Below are positions 22,392 through 32,008 of a DNA stretch of 64,000 nucleotides, piece by piece. The DNA comes from Dichetophora obliterata. Lineage: Eukaryota; Arthropoda; Insecta; Diptera; Sciomyzidae. A program made the translations under genes and the position numbers. The DNA is taken from assembly GCA_963920525.1 (NCBI GenBank), contig OY986435.1:260100962-260164961 (forward strand), written 5' to 3'. Each line of letters opens with the position of its first letter. Position 1 is the stretch's first letter. The notes beneath the pieces were generated by a model that had not been told where the DNA came from, ran no database searches, and worked only from the letters and a program-made list of their open reading frames with translations.

Positions 22392-23035
22392 GGTACTATT
22401 AAAGTGTGTAAAAAATTAAAAATAATTTTTTTTCGTTAGAATATGGTTTTCTAAGCACATTTTATGTTCGTTTGTCGCGTGATATTCAAGAACCTTTCAG
22501 TCCTTAATCGCGTTTTTCTCGAAACAAGGTTTTTCGAAACGGCTTCTGAGATATCTGGAGTTCTACTTGATCGATTTCGATCAATCTGGATTCAATGTGA
22601 TCCTTAAAGACTCTGTTAAGTACTAGACCTATAAAAAGCAAAAAGCTTGTATATTCTTTTTGTATGCTTGAAAGTTTTGGCAAAAAAAAGGAAGTTTTTT
22701 AATTTTTTTTTCAGCGCATGCCATTTTTTATTTTTATTTGCATAGGTTGAGTGTTCAACTACAACGCTTAACTCAAGAATGCACTTTAATTTACTACTTT
22801 CAGACGATTTGTAAATGCTGGAGACAAGAAGCCAATTGCAACAATTTTCTAAACACGCTAACTTTAACGCACTATAGAAAATTAACAGAAACTATAAAGA
22901 AAACAAAATATTTTTTTTATTTCCTCATGAAGAATTCTTCATTATGTTAAAATTTGAATCATTAAAATTAATAATACTAGGTAAAAAAAATTAATAAAAT
23001 AGGTGTTTTTTATAGCTACACACTGTAATAGTACC
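22392..23035. mobile_element. TTAA-flanked MITE
   Basis: Inverted termini GGTACTATTAAAGTGTGTA and GGTACTATTACAGTGTGTA (one mismatch), each bordered by TTAA (22388-22391, 23036-23039). 644 bp, noncoding. It belongs to a different family from the TTAA MITEs at 8.2 and 9.1 kb. Confidence 0.7.
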
Positions 23036-23170
23036 TTAAACAGTAAAATACGATTATATGTAAAGGATGTTTTTTATAAACTGATACAAGTTTAAATCAT
23101 AATAAAACATAGTAATGTTTTTTTTTAATATCAATACATTGAGCTTTATTAGATAGAAAATTTTATGACA

Positions 23171-24475
23171 TTAATATACAAGGCGCAATCTGAAACACCA
23201 ATTTTCACAAACTTTTTGCAGCATTTGCGGCCGTATCTCGCCGATAACTCTTCGAATGTTGATTTCCAGGTGTTCAATTGTTTGTGGTTTATCGACGTAG
23301 ACAAGTGACTTTACATAACCCCAAAGAAAATAATCCAATGGGGTTAAATCACACGATTTTGGGGGCCAATTAATTGGGCCATTTCGTGAAATTATTTTTT
23401 GTCAATAGTTTCCTTGAGTAAATAAATTGTAGCGCCCGCTGTGTGGCATGTGGCTCCGTCCTGTTGGAACCACATATCAGCAAGATTAATGTCAGCTAAT
23501 TAAGGTACGAAAAAACTTCGAATCATGTTCCTATACCGTTCACTATTGACAGTAACATTCTGACCATCATCGTTTTTGAAGACATATGGGCCAATGACTC
23601 AGCCAGCCCATAAAGCGCACCAAACAGTCATTTTCTGTGGATTTAATGGTGTTTTGGCAAAAGCTTGTGGATTCTTCTCACTCCAAATACTACAATTCTG
23701 TTTATTTACGCACCCATTCAACCAAAAATGGGCTTCATCGGAAAATAAAATTTTCCATGGAAATTCAAAATCAATATCAATTTGTGCTTCAGCCCATTCG
23801 CCGAATTGGCGGCACATACGATGGTCGTTTAATTCCTGCACAAGTTGAATCTTGAAAGGTTTTAAGCCAAGATCTTTTCGTAAAATCTTCCATAAAGTGG
23901 AAGGACACAACCCCAGTTGTTGAGAACGGCGACGAATGGATTGATTTGGATCATCTTCAATCAAGCGCGTCGGAAGCGACTTTCATCTGGGGGGGAAGTA
24001 CAAATGGGGGGGCAGTACAAATGGTGGTGCAAAAAAAGTTCACCAAAGTTTCTTCACATGAAACATGAAGAAGAGAGAAAGAAGAGGAAAATATATAATA
24101 CAAAAATATTATTGTTGTAAAAAAACTGATATTTTGAATAACTTTTCCTTTTAAATTGTTTATCTAGCTAAAAAAGTGCGGGGGCAACTGCCCCCCTTTT
24201 CCCCCGCTTCCGACGCCAATGTCTTCAACGCCTTCCTGTACAGCGGCAACAGATTCTTCAGTGCGCACTGTTCGGCGTCTCACGAGATGCACATTATCAG
24301 TAACAGTAAATGTGGTCCAAAAACGATCTATTGTTCTTCGAATTAGCAGCTCTGAAGGACGATTATGTACGCCATAAAATGGACGAAGTGCACGATAAGT
24401 TTGACGAACAGAACCATTATTTTGATTAAAAATGTCCACAATTTGCACGCGTTGCTCTGGTGTAAGTCAATTCAT
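23171..24475 (-). pseudogene. DD41D mariner transposase, broken by stop, frameshift and MITE
   Basis: Reading on the minus strand from an ATG at 24475, codon 3 is a stop. The next segment, QRVQIVDIFNQNNGSVRQTY, is the first helix-turn-helix, and RRRTVRTEESVAAVQEGVE precedes the insertion. After the MITE it continues with DDPNQSIRRRSQQLG and LWKILRKDLGLKPFKIQL (second HTH), then the first catalytic Asp in LFSDEAHFWLNG. The second Asp is in MWFQQDGATCHTAG and the third in CDLTPLDYFLWG, about 41 residues later. A one-base frameshift lies between them, near 23395-23410. The C-terminus ends ENWCFRLRLVY at 23171. All three catalytic residues survive. Confidence 0.8.
23962..24221. mobile_element. 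260-bp hAT MITE inside the DD41D transposase
   Basis: Ends CAAGCGCGTCGGAAGC (left) and CATTGGCGTCGGAAGC (right, reverse strand). The 8-bp flanks TCTTCAAT (23954-23961) and TCTTCAAC (24222-24229) differ at one base. Removing the insert and one flank copy rejoins the transposase frame at the expected residues (VE-DDPN). The ends are unusually G-rich (runs of six or seven G). The interior has a short AG-rich stretch and no coding. Confidence 0.8.
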
Positions 24476-24589
24476 AATAAAATGTCAAAGCAAACTGAAC
24501 AAAAAACAACTATTAGCTGTTAAATGGGTGGTCAAAGTTGTATCACTCTCCAAATTTCTAAATAAAACAATGGCTTTTTGTTAACTATA

Positions 24590-26844
24590 TGTTTTTATTT
24601 TGCGATCGTTTTAAATTTTTAGACTTTCCCTTTTTGCTTTTGATAAAAATAAAAGGTTAGTTGCAGTTAAAACTTTCTCTACAATATCACATAATTTAAT
24701 ATGTCTATTCAAAAATGCGATTCTTTTCTAACACAAGTAATTTTAACACAAAAGCCCTTTCCAAATAAAAGAATCCATTATAAAAACTATTGAAAATAAT
24801 TGTTTCTAAATACATGGTTACATAAGCATCTTCTAATCAACTTAATATATTCAACTTCATACACCTATTAATTTTCTTAGTACGTTACTTTTATGCAATA
24901 AGCAGCACCTTTATCCCTAGTTATTTCCACTTTCGAAGCTCTTTCCTCAGAGCCTTCGAGCGCGTGTGCGGCTTTTGATGTATGAGCGAACAAAAGTGAC
25001 GCATTTGTGGCACAAAAGGTAGACTTTTATTGATATTAATTAATGGCAATTAATTAAATGAAATCGTAAATTAAATCTTTTCCTTTTCTTCTTTTTTGTT
25101 TTTTTTTTGTTCTTTACCCAAAAGACACTCCAAGGCAGCAAACAAGCAGCGAACCTTTTTCTGCTGGCTTTAAGTGTATGTGCTCAATGTCATGGTGACT
25201 CTCGACACGATGCGACGGCTTAAACAGATAAGCGCCATAATCCACTAGGATGTGGTGTGATTATGTTTGATGATGAGTTATGCACGCGGTTTTGTCGATC
25301 AACAGATGACTACAGAGTGATTTGCAAGAATTTTGCTTAAACTTTTAAAATATCAACCATCTTATATCTTATATACACATGTATGTGTATCTTACCTAGC
25401 TTTGTCAGATCTGTGTAATGTGATACCGGCGCGTTTTATGACTGATTCTTTGACAAACGACAACGTTGATGATGATCGTTAAAGTCCGCACACACAGATT
25501 CACATAAAAATTACGCCGCTTCAACTAGCTACGGTTCAGCGCACTCTAAGCTGCAACATAAACGGCCGAGTATCAGGCTATAAAAACGTATAAAGTATCA
25601 AATTGATTAATAATGCGAAAAATGGTCGATGGCAAAATAAATACGTTGTGTCTGAAAAAGTAAGACAAGAAAAAAAAATCAATTATAGTCCATAAACATA
25701 TGAAAATGTCTCGGCAATGTTTATAAAAAAAAAACAACCATAAATATAATATATAGCATATATGTGAGTGCTTAAAGTAGTTTTGCCCAGTTATGAAAGC
25801 GCACAGATTTGCTGCGCAGCGCGGTATCCATCGTCGTATCGATAACGCTTAAAAATAACAGCTATTTATCTTGTCTGCTATTATTGACAGTCAGCGCTGA
25901 TGGATACGATATTGTTTTCGGCGTATTTTAAATTATTTGATACTCGCGCAGTTTGGTTTCTTTTAAATTAGTTTTATTTCGCGATTTTTTTTTCTTTTTT
26001 TTTTTAATATATTTGCATTCGCATGCTTTCAAAACGCTTTTAGCGGCTTTTTTGTTGTGTAGAAACTTGAAAGTTTCCCACGTTTTGATGCTCATCAAAG
26101 TTGACATTAGTCGAAAATTTGTTGTTGCTTAACCGTGTTGAAGGTTGATTCGTTGGCTGATTCATACCCTAGCCATAACTCCAAGTGACATCGGTATCCA
26201 GCAGATATCAATCCATAAACTCATAATCGAAAGTGTTGTGCAGCTATTTGGGTCGGAGTGAAGGCGGAGGAAGGGGAGGGGGCCTTGCTTGTGTTAGACA
26301 GCAAGTGGCCTTTATATGGCACGAAAAATTCTAATAGGATCAACTGGCAAACATCTTTTGACATGCCCTGTCAATTTTTCATCATCATCAACGTCATCAT
26401 CATCTCCGATTTCAATTATGAAACATTAGATTTTGACTGTTTTTTCAATATTGAATTCTTTCACCAATCAATAAAAAATTTTCTGAAGATTGAAGTTGAA
26501 GTTAAGTATGTGGTTTTATGTGAGTGCGGGTGTGCGGCTTTATGTGGTTTCACGACAGAGATTTCTTTATTGCTTCTCAGTTAATATAAACAATCATCGG
26601 TACTTTTTGTTGTAAGCTATAAATATTTTGTCTACAGCTTACATCTGTGGAGAAAAATAAATGTAAGTTTTTAATGACTTAAGGTAAAAACTCAATTATC
26701 TAAGTAAAAAGCAAAGTTTTTGGGATTTTCTTATATGAAGCTATTTAAAACATAATTTTTTCTCTATAGAAGAAAGTTGTAAGCAAATCTTATCCAAAGT
26801 GATATAGTGAAATTTAGCATAAAGGCTTTCCACAAGTTGTAATA
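24590..26844. other. host-like unique DNA, no gene seen
   Basis: Mixed-composition sequence with GC-richer patches (24940-25000, 25400-25600, 25790-25930) and poly-T tracts. A CTATAAAAACG at 25579 could be a TATA box, but no start, exon or ORF follows. It is probably intergenic or intronic host DNA. Confidence 0.4.
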
Positions 26845-28132
26845 TTGGGGGTTGGAATTAGTTTTAAAGGTTTTCTAAGAGATGGCGTAACTATCAATAG
26901 ATCGCATCGGGCACACCTGTGACTATATTCATTTCAAAGCACATTGTCTAAGCTTCATTTTTTAGTATGTGTCATTCCACTGAAGTGTAAACAACATATA
27001 TTTTTTTCTCTGTGAACATGTCGACTTTCGTTCCAACAAAACGCAATTTGCGGGAAGGTTTACTTTTGTGCTTCCATTTGAAGAAAAAAGCGGTTGAAGC
27101 ACAACGCACGCTTACTGAGGCTTACGGGGACTATGCTCCATCGATTTCTACTTGTGAGTACTGGTTCCGTCGGTTTAAAAGCGGTGATTTTGATACGGAA
27201 GACAAAGAGCGTCCGGGCCAGCCGAAAAAGTTTGAAGATGAGGAATTGGAGGCTTTGCTCGATGAAGACCCGTGTCAAACCCTTCAAGAATTGTCAGAAT
27301 CATTGGGAGTCGACTTATCAACGGTCGGCAAACGCTTGAAGGCCATGGGAATGATTCAAAAGCAAGGAAATTGGGTGCCGTACCAGTTGAAGCCGAGAGA
27401 CGTTGAACGGCGATTTTGCATGTGCGAACAACTGCTTCAACGGCATAAAAGGAAGAGTTTTTAACATCGTATTGTCACTGGCGATGAAAAGTGGATCCAT
27501 TACGATAATCCTAAGCGAAAAAAATCGTGGGGACCACCCGGCCATGCATCAACATCGAGGGCCAAGCCGAATATTCATGGCGCCAAGCTTATGCTGTGTA
27601 TTTGGTGGGATCAGAAGGGTGTCGTGTACTATGAGCTGCTAAAACCTAACGAAACCATCACTGGGGAACGCTACCAACAACAATTGATGCAATTGAGCCG
27701 AGCATTAAAGGTTAAACGGCCGGAATATGCCAAAAGACACGACAAAGTGGTTTTTCAACATGACAACGCACGGCCACATGTTGCAAGAACCGTCAAGGAA
27801 ACGTTGGAGGCGCTGAATTGGGATGTGCTACCCCACCCGCCTTATAGCCCAGACATAGCCCCTTCCGACTACCACCTATTCAGATCGATGACGCATGGCT
27901 TGGCTGAGCAGCGCTTCACTTCTTACGAGGATACCAAAAAATGGGTCGATTCGTGGATTGCCTCAAAAGACGAATCGTTCTTCCGGCGCGGAATCCATAT
28001 GCTGCCAGAAAGATGGGAAAATGTTGTAGCTAACGATGGACAATACTTTGAATAATAAACATTGTACCGTTGTTTCTAAATAAATGCTCAAAAACCGAAA
28101 AAAAAACCTTTAAAATTAATTCCAACCCCCAA
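26845..28132 (+). mobile_element. full-length mariner (mauritiana-type, Mos1-like)
   Basis: 1288 bp bounded by TIRs of about 30 bp beginning TTGGGGGTTGGAATTA, with one mismatch between the ends. TA lies on both sides (26843-26844, 28133-28134). Both the length and the single 345-codon ORF match Mos1 (1286 bp, 345 codons). The well-preserved ends and frame suggest a young insertion. The only visible lesion in the ORF is one in-frame stop. Confidence 0.92.
27018..28055 (+). pseudogene. mariner transposase, one in-frame stop at codon 149
   Basis: The ATG at 27018 gives the 345-residue length of Mos1-type transposase; an upstream in-frame GTG at 27012 is not needed. Two N-terminal helix-turn-helix domains cover residues 1 to about 110, followed by the linker WVPYQLKP. 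The DDD triad is complete and spaced as DD34D: D156 in TGDEKW, D249 in HDNARPH and D284 in APSDYHLF. YSPDIAP is also present. The TAA at 27462-27464 replaces the Leu seen in the family just before HRIVTGDEKW; a single base change would account for it. The rest of the frame is open to 28055, so this copy could encode only a truncated 148-residue DNA-binding fragment. Confidence 0.92.
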
Positions 28133-28498
28133 TATATCAACATGTTATTATGCAACAGCACAAAATTGTTATTCATTTGTGAGTACCCTGTTGTATTTCT
28201 TGTCAGTATTGTCGTTTTTAAAATCAGATGTTTTTGTCACAAGAAAACAAATATTAAATACAAAAGCTTCAAAACCGATCGAAAAAAACTAAAATTATTG
28301 ACGTGTTATGGCTTAATTATACAATGGCTGCAGTCCAGGTTGACTCCAGTAGGTATTGCATAATTTTCTTTAAACATTTAATAAAACAGATGATACACTT
28401 ATAAGGGTTAGGGGTAGTCAGATACATAAAAAGATTAGAATTTTCAATAAATTTTTTTGACAGTTAATCATTTTATTTTATAAAAGTAATAATATGAC

Positions 28499-30518
28499 TT
28501 ACTTACTTACTTAGTTGGCGCTACAACCGTATGTCGGTCTTGGCCTTATCTAAGAATTTGCGCCAGCCATTTCTGTCTTTCTCTTGCTGGCGCCAGTTGG
28601 AAATTCCAAGCTTTGTCAGGTTGTCCTCTACTTGGTCTTTCCGATGAAGATGCGGTCGTTCTCTTCTGCGTTGACCGCCGCTGGGTACCGAATCGAATGT
28701 TTTTCACTGGAGCATCGTCTTTCATGCGCTGAACATGACCTAGCCAGCGAAGCCGCTCGATTTTAATGCGCTTGACTATGTCGATGTCAGCGTACATCTC
28801 ATACAGTTCATCATTCCACCTTATTCGGTACTCGCCATTGACGCAGATTGGTCCGTAGATCTTACGAAGAATCTTTCTCTCGAATGCTCCTAAAGTCCTT
28901 TCATCTGAGCTGCTCAGCGTCCAGGTTTGTGATGCGTAAAGTAGGACGGGCATGATGAGCGATTTATAGAGCATGATTTTCGTTCGTCGAGAGAGGGCTC
29001 TGCTTTTCAATTGCCTACTGAGCCCAAAGTAACACCTGTTGGCAAGAGTTATTGTTCGTTTGATCTCAATGCTGATGTCGTTGGTTGAGTTTATGCTGGA
29101 TCCCAGATAAACGAAGTCCTTTACAACCTCGAAGGAGGTATTGTCAACTGTAACGTGGGTTCCAAAACGCTGAGACTGCATTGTTTGCTGACACCAAGTA
29201 TTTCGTCTTATCTGCATTCACTGCCAGACCCATTCGACTTGACTCTTTTTTTAATCTGGAAAATGTTGCACTGACTTCGCGCGTATTATGGCCAATGATA
29301 TCGATGTCATCAGCATACGCAAGCAGCATAACACTCTTGTAGAATATTGTGCCCCTACGTCTCAGATCAGCAGCTCGGATGATCTTTTCCATCATTAGGT
29401 TGGAAAAGTCGCACGATAAGGAATCACCTTGTCTGAAACCTCGTTTGGTTACAAATGGTGGGGAGAGGTCCTTCCCGATTTTAACTGCGCTGCTAGTGTT
29501 GCCCAGTGTCATCCTGTAAAGTCGTGTTAGTTTTGCAGGAATACCTAATTCAGACATGGTGGAGTACAGGTGCTTCCTTATTGGGCTGTCGAAGGCGGCT
29601 TTGTAGTCGACAAAAAGATGGTGGGTGTCGACTTGTTTTTCTTGAGTCTTCTCCAAGATTTGTCGTAGCGTGAAAATCTGGTCGATGGTGGACTTTCCAG
29701 GTCTGAAGCCACACTGATAAGGTCCGATCAGTTCGTTTACAATGGGCTTCAATATTTCACATAAAACGCTCGACAGGACCTTATAACCGATATTAAGAAG
29801 GCTTATTCCACGGTAATTGGCACAGATAGTGGAATCGCCTTTCTTGTGGATTGGGCAGAGCACACTGAGATTCCAATCGTTCGGAATGCATTCTTCCGAC
29901 CATATTCTGCATAGAAGCTCGTGAATGCATTTAAGTAGAGCTTCGCCTCCGTTCTTAAACAGCTCAGCAGGTAAGCCATTAGCTCCCGTGGCTTTGTTAT
30001 TTTTAAGCCGAGCTATAGCTGACAGAACTTCATCATAGTCGGGCAGCGGAACCTCGACGCTGTCATCCGCAATTGGGGTTTCCGGAATATCATCTCTATT
30101 GACGGGATTGTTGTCAGCGTCGCCATTTAGAAGCTTGGAGAAGTGTTCCCTCCATAACTTCAGTGTACTCTGGACATCTGTGACTAAATTCCCGTTTTCA
30201 TCCTTGCAGGAAGAGGCCCCGGTTTTAAAACCATCGGCAAGGCGTCTTATTTTTTCAAAAAATTTTCGGGCCTCATTCCTGTCACCATACATCTCAATCT
30301 TCTCTTGCTCGCGCTTTTCTGCCTCTCTTTTTTCCGCCTGAAAATACGTCTCTCTTCCCTCTTCTTTTCTATGTATCGTTCCTTAGCAGCGCGCGTTACA
30401 ACCGACTGCAGGGTGACTTTCTCTGCAGTGGCGTCGCGACATTCCTGGTCGTACTACTGGTTTCGGCGAGGGCGGTGGTAGCCAATCACCTCTTCAGCAG
30501 CCGCACGCATGGAGTTGG
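28499..30518 (-). mobile_element. RTE-type LINE, 5'-truncated, 11-bp TSD
   Basis: Minus-strand non-LTR element. The 3' end is a (TTAC)n tail in plus orientation at 28499-28514, next to GTTGGCGCTACAACCG. A perfect 11-bp direct repeat, AATAATATGAC, flanks it at 28488-28498 and 30519-30529, as expected for target-primed reverse transcription. It contains the RT and C-terminal domain but lacks the endonuclease, being 5'-truncated. A longer copy of the same family lies at 46448-50935. Confidence 0.85.
28546..30292 (-). pseudogene. RTE-type reverse transcriptase, two overlapping frames
   Basis: The first frame (30292 to 29144, 382 codons) holds the RT. LPAELFKNGGEALLKCI and CPIHKKGDSTICANYRGISL mark the fingers, CGFRPGKSTIDQIF follows, then palm motif A in LFVDYKAAFDS (about residue 230) and catalytic motif C in AYADDIDIIG (about residue 325). 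A frameshift near 29170 moves to a second frame of 223 codons with the C-terminal tail: VKDFVYLGSSINSTNDIS, KIMLYKSLIMPVLLYASQTW and RLRWLGHVQRMKDDAPVKN. The upstream part, 30300-30518, is also shifted. YADD is intact, but several frameshifts exclude function. It belongs to the RTE group by appearance; the subclade is uncertain. Confidence 0.8.
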
Positions 30519-30800
30519 AATAATATGACGTCATTGCATAGTGTTTCGACTTGACTTCATGAAAATTTAAAAAAAAATTAATAATTTTTAAAGTTATGGC
30601 TGCTTGCGTTAGTCCAGTTCCAACAGAAGTTCCTTGCGGTGACCATCACAAATCCTTGGAGATTCATCTAAAATCAGTCGGACAAAAAAAATTTGTTGTT
30701 TTAACAGATAATCTCGTGGCTGATTAAAGCTTTAAAAAAAATAGCAAAATGGCGGCCTCAGGAAATTTTTCTCCAGATTTTCGGAAAAAAACCAAGAGCT

Positions 30801-31177
30801 CCCAGCAGCGGATTTGCCAGTGGCTACCATAGAACTAATACAGAATAAATTACCAGGTAAGGAAGCATTACTTTTTTCAAAAAGTAATGCGTCTGCATAT
30901 AGCAGAAGTAATTAACTCATACCTCATTACCTGTAATGTAGCATACAAGGAAAAGTAATGCAGTGATTTTGCAAATATCCGAATAACTTAATACAAGTAG
31001 TATGTTACTCCATAACTTCTAGGTAATGCTGAAGGGAGGCGATCACTTACCTCATGTCTCATTCAATGTTAAATGTAAGGCCTTTTATGCATAGTAAGGT
31101 AATATAGTCGGAAGTAGTGGTCATTACAAGGTAATTGATGCTTCATATATTCGGAATATATTCCATCCGCTACTGGG
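30801..31177. mobile_element. small motif-array TIR element with GTAATGC motifs (CT TSD)
   Basis: Ends CCCAGCAGCGGA (left) and CCCAGTAGCGGA (right, reverse strand), flanked by CT (30799-30800, 31178-31179). The 377-bp interior is packed with GTAATGC, GGTAATG and their complements CATTACC/GCATTAC. It lies inside the element at 28404-31525. No coding. Confidence 0.7.
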
Positions 31178-31867
31178 CTAATTGCTAATAAAAAAATCGA
31201 AATTTACAAAAAAAAAAAAAAGAAATCCTTCAATCAGGCACTAGTTTGTTATATTTTCCAAAAGCTTTATAAATTTCATTCAAATTTACTGAGCGGTTTT
31301 CAAGTTACAGAAGTCACCAGTCCAAAAAAACATAATTTTAAGAAAAAATCATTTAAAGTTTTCTCAAGCGTTCTGGAGCGCCCGAGGGCTCTTTGTTAAT
31401 TGTCAAATAACTCCAAAAGTATTCGTCGGATTCGCTTCAAATTTTCAGACAATGTTTTAAAATTATACTTTAAGAAAATGTAAAAAAATTTGGTGTGTAA
31501 AAAATTCTGACTACCCCTAACCCCTTAAAACGATTAGTTTTGTAATAGATTTTTGGTCAAAAGTGTTGTATTTGTAGTAGCCAGGACTAACCCATGGAGG
31601 TTTTGATGAAATTTTTTTTTCAAAATTAAAAAAAAATTAAATAAAAATTGTTCCATTTTGCTATTAAGTTAAGGATTGAACTAGAAAGTATAGTAGCATC
31701 AAAATATTTTGCTGTAACTAAAAATGTGGTATTAAATTCTAAAATTTGCCTGTTCGATAGTACATTTACTTGTAAAAAATATCATTAACCTACTAACAGA
31801 GTGAGTGGAATAAAGTATTCTAATAAATAATGAAGTAGTTTTGAGTCCATGAAAAAGTATTTGAAAT

Positions 31868-32008
31868 TTACAATTGCAGTTCCTGTAATGGAAGTAACGA
31901 TTTTTTCCAATTCCATTCCTGACAATGGAATTGACATGTGCAATTATCAATTCCTAATTACAAGGAATTTGAATTGAATTGTAATGAGTACTTTTCGACC
32001 CAGCTCTG
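31868..32008. mobile_element. AATTCC motif-array element, copy 2 (right end)
   Basis: Shares its right end (ATTGTAATGAGTACTTTTCG, then ACCCAGCTCTG) with the element ending at 20301, and the same GGAATTG/CAATTCC motif content. The left end was not found. Confidence 0.55.

Larger units (their letters stand above)
23064..24585 (-). mobile_element. DD41D mariner-like element, nearly complete, with a hAT MITE inside
   Basis: Minus-strand Tc1/mariner element with recognisable N- and C-terminal transposase parts. The ends are weak inverted repeats: left region AAGGATGTTTTTTATAAACT then GATACAAGTTTAAA, right region on the reverse strand GATACAACTTTGACC. Exact ends and the TA duplication are uncertain. 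It is split at 23962-24221 by a hAT MITE. Confidence 0.65.
28404..31525. mobile_element. TA-flanked TIR element hosting an RTE LINE
   Basis: Left end AGGGTTAGGGGTAGTCAGA and right end, reverse strand, AGGGGTTAGGGGTAGTCAGA, with TA at 28402-28403 and 31526-31527. After subtracting the RTE LINE (28499-30518 plus 11 bp) and the small element at 30801-31177, about 0.7 kb of noncoding sequence remains. It is non-autonomous, of Tc1/mariner-type target; the family is not recognised. Confidence 0.65.

Noticed and set aside
27012..27017. GTG at 27012 as the mariner start
   Set aside because: The ATG at 27018 gives exactly the family length of 345 residues and the expected MS-F start.
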